Assembly: GCF_016545825.1 (NCBI RefSeq)
Contig: NC_052613.1
Location: 45,986,112 to 46,050,111 of the forward strand
Source: Eucalyptus grandis
Taxonomy: Eukaryota > Streptophyta > Magnoliopsida > Myrtales > Myrtaceae
Direction: 5' to 3'
DNA length: 64,000 nucleotides
The translations under genes were made by a program, and so were the position numbers. Shown here piece by piece: positions 57,868-64,000 of this stretch (the first letter of the stretch is position 1; every line of letters starts with the position of its first letter). The notes beneath the pieces are model-generated. The model worked only from the letters and a program-made list of their open reading frames with translations, was not told the DNA's origin and did no database searches.

Positions 57868-60543
57868 CTAGTTGGGGACGACGGTTTAAGGGACGGATGC
57901 GGGAAGAAGACTATATGGGCCTCGCGTTATGGGCCATCAGCCCACAGTTGGGCTTGACTGCAGCTGATGGGCCTCTCGACTCGACCCTCGGTCCTGATCG
58001 ACCAGGACGTCTCCGTCGTATTATGGCTATGTACCGGACTTGCTAAATGGATGAGTCAGATTGGTTCACAAATTATCCAACCTAAATTCACTTATTTAAC
58101 TTATTTGTTATTTATTTATCGTAATGCAAATTTCTCGACCCATATTCAATTCATGTCAACCTGACTCATGTTACCAAATCTATGAAATATTATTTCTTAT
58201 GAGCTTTTTTATAATTTTTTTTTTATAACGAGGCTCTTTTTGTTTCTTGAAAAATAAAAATATTTTCTCGGTTTACCTGAAATATGAAATAAATTTATAT
58301 TTTATATTATATATATTTTTCTTTTTTAAAAATTGAAATTTTAATTATTCTTAATTTGCTATTTCTTTTTTTTCTTCTTCAGCCAGCCCGCCGCCACAAC
58401 AATGGCCCGCGACTAGCCATAGGCGAGCTCGAGCCTCATCACAAGCTGACAAGGCTTGAGCTTGCCCAATTCCAACGAATTGAGTCGAGCGAGATTGGCG
58501 AGCTCCTCCATCACTTGGTCGATTGCCAGCCATAGAAGATGGAAGAAGGAAGACGGAAGGAAAAAGGAAAAGAAAAATAAAACATAATTAAGTCCTTTTT
58601 AAAAAAAAATATTTTTATAAGGCTAAAGAGGGAGAGAGAGTGTTTGTGAGCCTTGAGTTGGAAATGAGTTATAAACTCAACCTATTTAAACCCATTTATT
58701 TTAGGTTTCAAACTTTCTAACCTATTTAAAGAAAAATATTAAAGTGACCCATTTATGCCCCATGTATGATTTAAATGGGTCATGTATGGATTTAAAACTC
58801 ATTTTGACAGGTCTACTATGTACTCATGATTTAGCAACACTGAATGACCTTAAAAACGATGTTTAAATGGTCACTGCATCCCGTCTCCTCCTCTCTTAAA
58901 ACCAAGGTATGAATTGCAATGTTTGCCAAATTTCTAAAGGTGATCGATTCTTGGTCCAATCTTATCCAATGTAACTGGTCACTTAGCAAAAATCATTAAA
59001 AAAAATTAAAAAAAATACTAGAGTTGTTTCTATTTTAAGGTTTATTGTTATTTTTGAGAAATTTAAATATATATAGATATTTTAAAAGAGTCAGTCTAGT
59101 TCATTGGTTTGATCTGGTTCGATTTCCTCCTAGAATTGGGAATTGGACAAACACTGCTGGAACCGAATCAAATCGCCAGTTGGAGCGATTCTTGATTTGA
59201 TTGATCCGATATACTTATCCCAATAACTCTCTTTGGGTTATTTGCGTGAACACAAGCTCATAGGTCGCGGGCGATTAAATGGTTCATATATGAAATTATT
59301 ACCTATCTTAATAATTCTATTATTTAATCATGATTTAGCACATCGAATGACCTTAAAAAGGTTGTTTGAGTGGTCAACGCATCACTTGACGTTTGGTTGA
59401 TTAAGTGATTGTTGAGTTGGGCATTTGGGCTTTCTAATCAAGTGAGACTGTGTAGGAGCAGTTTTAGGATGGGACATCCATCTATTAGTGGATTGTACGA
59501 CCAATTAGATTGGACATGTCCTACCTTGATAATTTGCTTCATCGCTAGCCACTGGTATGACAATGATCACAATGTTTTCAACTACTTCCCTCCCTCATTT
59601 GCTGCGCCTGCCTATATGTTATTTCATCTACACGTGTGAAATTCGCAAGCTCGCAGCTTTTATCACTCGTTTGTGGCTCAAAATCGTCCAATATAAAATA
59701 TGGTTTTCGGCATATACAATATGATGAACTAGTTGCATTAGATTGAACGCTCCCTCTTGTGTAAGTCGGTCCTCAGAAAAATTACCAAAAAGTTATCCCA
59801 TTGGCCTTTGTTAAGGGCTGAGCAAGGCCACCTCTCGCTAAATTTGGTAGCCGTCAAAATAAAATAGAAAAAAGACAAGAAAAAAATGAAAGGAAAAAGA
59901 AAAAAAATTCAAAATTCTCAAAAATTATAAAAATCATCCATATCAACATTAGTCATCTCAACATGACTGTGCTATCTAGGACAAATGGTGCTAACTGAGC
60001 CACCATGTTAATAATTTCTTATCAATGTTGACTTGAATGACTTAATTGGTAAATCATCAAAAACTTTAGGACTTAACTGACGAATTCCTACAAGATTTAG
60101 GACTCAATTAACATAATTAAAATGTTTATAACTAAATTGACTAAATCAAAATATTTATGATTAAATTGATATAAATGTAATAACTTTATGACTTTTTTGA
60201 TAATTTTCTCATCAATTCTCACACGTGCGACAACTTATGTGGAGATAAATGCGCATATAGATATTGTAGATAGCAAAATATTCGAAATAACAGAAACAAC
60301 ATGCAAGAGAAAGATGACTGGAAGTACTATGATATGAGCCCTTGATTGATGATGTTAGATATACTTTTTTTTTTTAATTATTCAATTTCAAGCGTTTACA
60401 AAACGAACCAAACTATATATATGGCGCAGTTACTTAATGGACAGAAAAGAGGTTCTCTAAACCTAGGTCAAAGCCTGTATTAACCATAATAAAGGAGCAA
60501 ATTTCACATTCATTGATTTGTATGGGTATATATGAACATTATA
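57868..60543. other. Intergenic stretch rich in degenerate repeats
   Basis: No gene is seen. It includes the foldback repeat at 58320-58620 and a segment near 60040-60120 with repeated ACTTTAGGACTTAACTGAC-like words, which resembles the ends of non-autonomous DNA elements. Confidence 0.45.
58320..58620. repeat. Foldback-type repeat with GC-rich core
   Basis: A T-rich arm (to about 58380) and a purine-rich arm (from about 58535) pair imperfectly around a core with GGCGAGCTCGAGCCTCATC. The layout is like 32170-32760. Confidence 0.4.
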
Positions 60544-61097
60544 TGTTGGAAAAAGTATTAGAATACATAAAATAATAATAACTATTAATACATTATGAAG
60601 GATTATAAAATAGAAAAACAAATGTCTGAGGTGTGCAAATACTGTCCTTAAGGATAATTCCGCCCATTGGAGTACGAAACTCGGTGCGTAAGGCTTCAGC
60701 GGCTACCCTCCCAATATACAACAGACCTTCTTCTATACTCCGCACTGAATATTAGAAGGAAATAGAACAACTTTTGTGTATAACCCAGCAAAAAGGAAAA
60801 GGAAATGAAAAGTTTTTTAAAGAAAGAAAGGATATTCTCTCTTGTATCTCTCTAGATTGTCTTATGAGATCTTATTTTTATATTCAGAAAAAATAAAGTT
60901 GTTAAAAGAGCCGTTGTAAAATAATGGAGAATTTATTTGAGAAATAAATTAAATGTTACAAAACGATTAAAAAGCCATTATATGACCATTAAGAAGCCGT
61001 TATGTGATCGTTAAAAATAATGATAGTTTTCAATGTGGTCATAACTTTTATCGAAACTATTATTGTAAATATTTCAAAACTGTTGAAATATCCAACA
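60544..61097 (-). repeat. 3' LTR of the Copia element
   Basis: Direct repeat of 63449-64000. Both contain CTGTCCTTAAGGATAATTC, GAGTACGAAACTCGGTGCGTA and CAACAGACCTTCTTCTATAC, with scattered substitutions and short indels. Confidence 0.92.
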
Positions 61098-63448
61098 ATC
61101 CCCCACATATTTCAAAAAGTTTTAATAAGAAAATAAAATAATGCTGGGTTATTGGAGAGTAATGCATCGGAATTGGTGCTTGTTAGGCTATGAACCAACC
61201 CTAGAAAGAATGAAATATAATTCACGAAATCAGTGGTGAAGTTTGAAACTTCTATGAACCAAAAATTTCTTTTGTGAATTATAATTTTCACCAATCACAT
61301 TACACTCCCACAAACTTTATTGTTCAACGCGGTTTTGCGCTAATAGGCCATGCGCGTGCTTGGTTTATTCATAAGTGCTTTAAAATTTTCGCCAAAAATT
61401 CTCATAGGAGCGGCCCAACTCCACATTTATATAGGTGATTCTATCAAGTGTATTTTGCAATTTAATACACCACCAATAATGGCAATGGAATTTTATTAAG
61501 AGCTTAGCTCAACCTCTTTTTCCTTACAATTTTGTACTATTTTCACCTTAGGATGGACAATAATGTTTAATAGTGCACTAGATCAACAAATGACTTGTTA
61601 TTACTCATATGAACCTAATTCATGGGATCGTCAATCACATAGGTTGGGTTACTATCATTGTTGATTTTCTTCAATTGGCTTGTCCATTCCCCTCGATGTA
61701 TAGTCAAAGGATTGGCCAAAATCCATTTCTAACTTCATATAATTAATGAACATAATTCCATCATTAAGCAGCTGCTTTATCACATCATCCCTCAATTGGA
61801 CGTGTCAATTTTTTACCATTGAAAATTTTTCATTGCAAGGGTTATTGCCACTTGGCAATCACGATACTTAGACACATAAGGTGTCAATTTATTCCCAAAG
61901 GAATATCTGATAAGAGTTTTTCAACTACTTAGCCTCATTTTCATATATGAGTGAGATGAATTTTCTATTTTTCTCAAGAACTCGAATAGTTCTCAATTTA
62001 CCAAAAAAAAAGTGAATATTTTCTTCTCCTTCACCCATTGGAGCTTAGGAGGATAAGGCATTTTGTTTACACATATATGCTTAGTAGCACTTGAGTCTAC
62101 CACCAATTCATTTCCATTTGCCAAAATATTGGCTTGGAAAATGATTACAATAATTACATCATCAGATCATCTGCTTCAACCAAGTCAAATTTTGGTTAGC
62201 AGGATTGTCATTTCCCCCCACAATTTTATTTGACTACTTTTTAAGTTACAACACCTCCACAAGGTGGACACATATTCATTAGTGGATCTCGGATTTTGTC
62301 TCATATGAATCCGAGATCCACTTAACATCACTGTATTCTTCTAATACAGCCGAAAATCCACTATGTAAAATGTCATAATCTATATTCACATGGCCGCAAA
62401 ATCCACAAAAATTCTATTGTTGTGAAAATTGATCTTACCTGAGGCGTTTATTGGTTGTCATGGAGTCTTTGACTTCTGTCTTTTCACTCTGATCTCTACT
62501 CAAATTAGCCAGACATATAAGTTCGTTGATGATGGCATATTCATTCAAAGAAAATTTTGCACTAGGAGCTACTCTTATTCTAATAAAAAGAAGCTTGAAG
62601 AAGTGAGTATTTGTAAGGACAAATTTGGCCTCCACCAAACCCAATACCAAGCACTCGTCAACACTAAATGGTATATCAGCGATAGAAAATTTGTTGCTTT
62701 GCTAAAACATTTATAAAAGCAGCATCATGAAATCATCATAATCACTATTGCTCTCTCCTAATGGAAGAGCAACTGACGCCTTAATGAATTTTCCAAAAAC
62801 TTAAATAACAAGAAGAACATGGTTCTACTAACAATGACATCATTACGGTGGTTCTCAAGCTTGGAGACATACTTCTTGTCCTATCGACACAAAAATTCCT
62901 TGACGGATACTAGAAGTCGCTAACATTCAGATGGTAAGAATTTGAAACCATTTTGTAAAGTAAAAATTTACTCACAAAAATCCAATGTTTCCGTTTTTTT
63001 TTTTCCGTTTCTAAAATATAAAATGGGTCACTACATAATGGTTAATATCAAGCAGTCAACCAATTAAAACAATGGGAGCAATGAAGTCACAATGAACAAA
63101 CAATCTCTAATCTTAAAATTACAACTTCCAGATCATGAACAAAATTAAAATAGGAAAACCCAAAGTGGATTGAAGCTTACGAATAATCACAAATTTGAGT
63201 GAGCAAATAATTACAAACACCCAACTTCCTCTCGAAACAAATTTAGGTATTAAAGCCTCAAAGTAGATTTTACCTGACATTTAATAACCTTACCAAAATG
63301 ACCAAGAAACTTTTGATGATGCTTAGTAATTTCCCACGACATCCACCCACGATTAGTAATTTCCTCTCGATCATTCTTTCAATTCCAATTGCAGTGGCAG
63401 CACAACAACAACTTCAACTTGGAAATCCATAGGACTTATCCTTAAGAT

Positions 63449-64000
63449 TGTTGGAAAAAGTATAAGAATACATAAAAAAATAATAGCTGTTAATACATTA
63501 TGAAGGATTAGAAAATAGAAAAACAAATGTTTGAGGCGTGCAAACACTGTCCTTAAGGATAATTCTGCCCCTCGGAGTACGAAACTCGGTGCGTAAGGGC
63601 TTCAGCGACTATCCTCCCAAGATACAACAGACCTTCTTCTATACTCCGCATTGAATATTAGAAGGAAACAGAACAACTTTTGTGTATAACCCAACAAAAA
63701 GGAAAAGGAAAGGAAAAGTTTTTTAAAGAAAGAAAGGATATTCTCTTGTATCTCTCTAGATTGTCTTATGAGATCTTATTTTTATATTCAGACAAAATAG
63801 AGCTGTTAAAAGAGCCGTTGTAAAATAATGAAGGATTTATTTGAGAAATAAATTAAAAGTTACAAAACGATTAAAATGACATTATATGACCATTAAGAAG
63901 CCGTTATGTGATCGTTAAAAATAATGATAGTTTTCAATGCGGTCATAACTTTTATCGAAGCTATTATTGTAAATATTTCAAAACTGCTAAAATATCCAAC
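63449..64000 (-). repeat. 5' LTR of the Copia element, clipped by the window edge
   Basis: Starts TGTTGGAAAAAGTATAAG and ends ATATCCAAC at base 64000; one more base is expected outside. The target duplication on this side cannot be seen. Confidence 0.9.

Larger units (their letters stand above)
60544..64000 (-). mobile_element. Copia-type LTR retrotransposon, internally deleted, cut by the window end
   Basis: Two direct repeats, 60544-61097 (554 bp, TGTTGG...CCAACA) and 63449-64000 (ends at the window edge one base short), are LTRs about 90% alike by eye. On the minus strand a purine tract TGTGGGGGAT sits directly before the LTR at 61097, marking it as the 3' LTR, so the element is read right to left. 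The 2.35-kb interior keeps remnants in Copia order: a zinc-knuckle-like CGFCGHVN (about 62410-62380), a protease-type LVVDSSATKHIC (Asp codon at 62095-62097, Gly of DSG replaced by Ser), and near 61640-61700 a tail with TSRGMDK and NPTYVIDDPMN that resembles the polyprotein C-terminus. Integrase and reverse transcriptase have no room. Stop codons interrupt the frames, so it cannot move on its own. Confidence 0.8.

Noticed and set aside
1..64000. CRISPR array, bacterial-type operon or defence system
   Set aside because: All repeats found are microsatellites, transposon-derived or segmental duplications; the sequence is plant nuclear DNA.

Overview
The window is nuclear DNA of a flowering plant, most likely a woody eudicot. 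It is AT-rich, genes are sparse and split by GT-AG introns, and every recognisable gene belongs to a plant family: Bet v 1/major-latex-like (MLP) proteins, EFL1 GTPase, a CLE peptide precursor, mediator-associated protein 2 and the mitochondrial co-chaperonin CPN10. Retrotransposon debris separates them: Gypsy-type solo LTRs, a Copia element and tRNA-derived SINEs. I cannot name the species. Two runs of exactly 100 N (15756-15855 and 25139-25238) are assembly gaps.

Left part (1-35 kb), a rearranged repeat-rich zone. A 2.3-kb solo LTR with a perfect 5-bp target duplication lies at 1721-4023. A segmental duplication follows: copy A (11964-15717) and copy B (26304-about 30740) each hold a related LTR on the minus strand plus one intact two-exon MLP gene on the minus strand. 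Copy B gained a 459-bp solo LTR and a SINE, and copy A preserves both empty sites. Between the copies lie a broken third MLP gene (17153-18023), an intron-containing 5' fragment of a membrane-anchored calcineurin-like phosphoesterase gene (21336-23968), and a duplicate of the 3' end of EFL1 (25239-26300) that abuts the LTR end of copy B. A promoter-type unit with a conserved CACGTG box, found upstream of both MLP genes, also occurs as orphan copies at 9.5 and 30.8 kb.

Middle part (35-46 kb). A complete intronless EFL1 gene (35769-38861, minus) codes for the GTPase that works with SBDS to release eIF6 from pre-60S ribosomes. Beyond it lies a local tandem duplication (unit offset about 635 bp); its second copy is split by a 3.8-kb solo LTR with TAGAT target duplication.

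Right part (50-58 kb), the ordinary gene-bearing stretch: a CLE16/CLE17-type secreted peptide gene (50285-50680, minus), an uncertain acidic ORF (52898-53323), a four-exon mediator-associated protein 2 gene (53956-56074, plus) and a two-exon CPN10 gene (57317-57718, minus) convergent with it. The last 3.5 kb is a Copia element on the minus strand with two LTRs about 90% alike, which keeps gag, protease and tail remnants but has no room for integrase and reverse transcriptase.

The genes do not form a pathway. The unusual content is structural: a duplication whose edge coincides with an LTR terminus, and an LTR-EFL1 chimeric reading frame created there.
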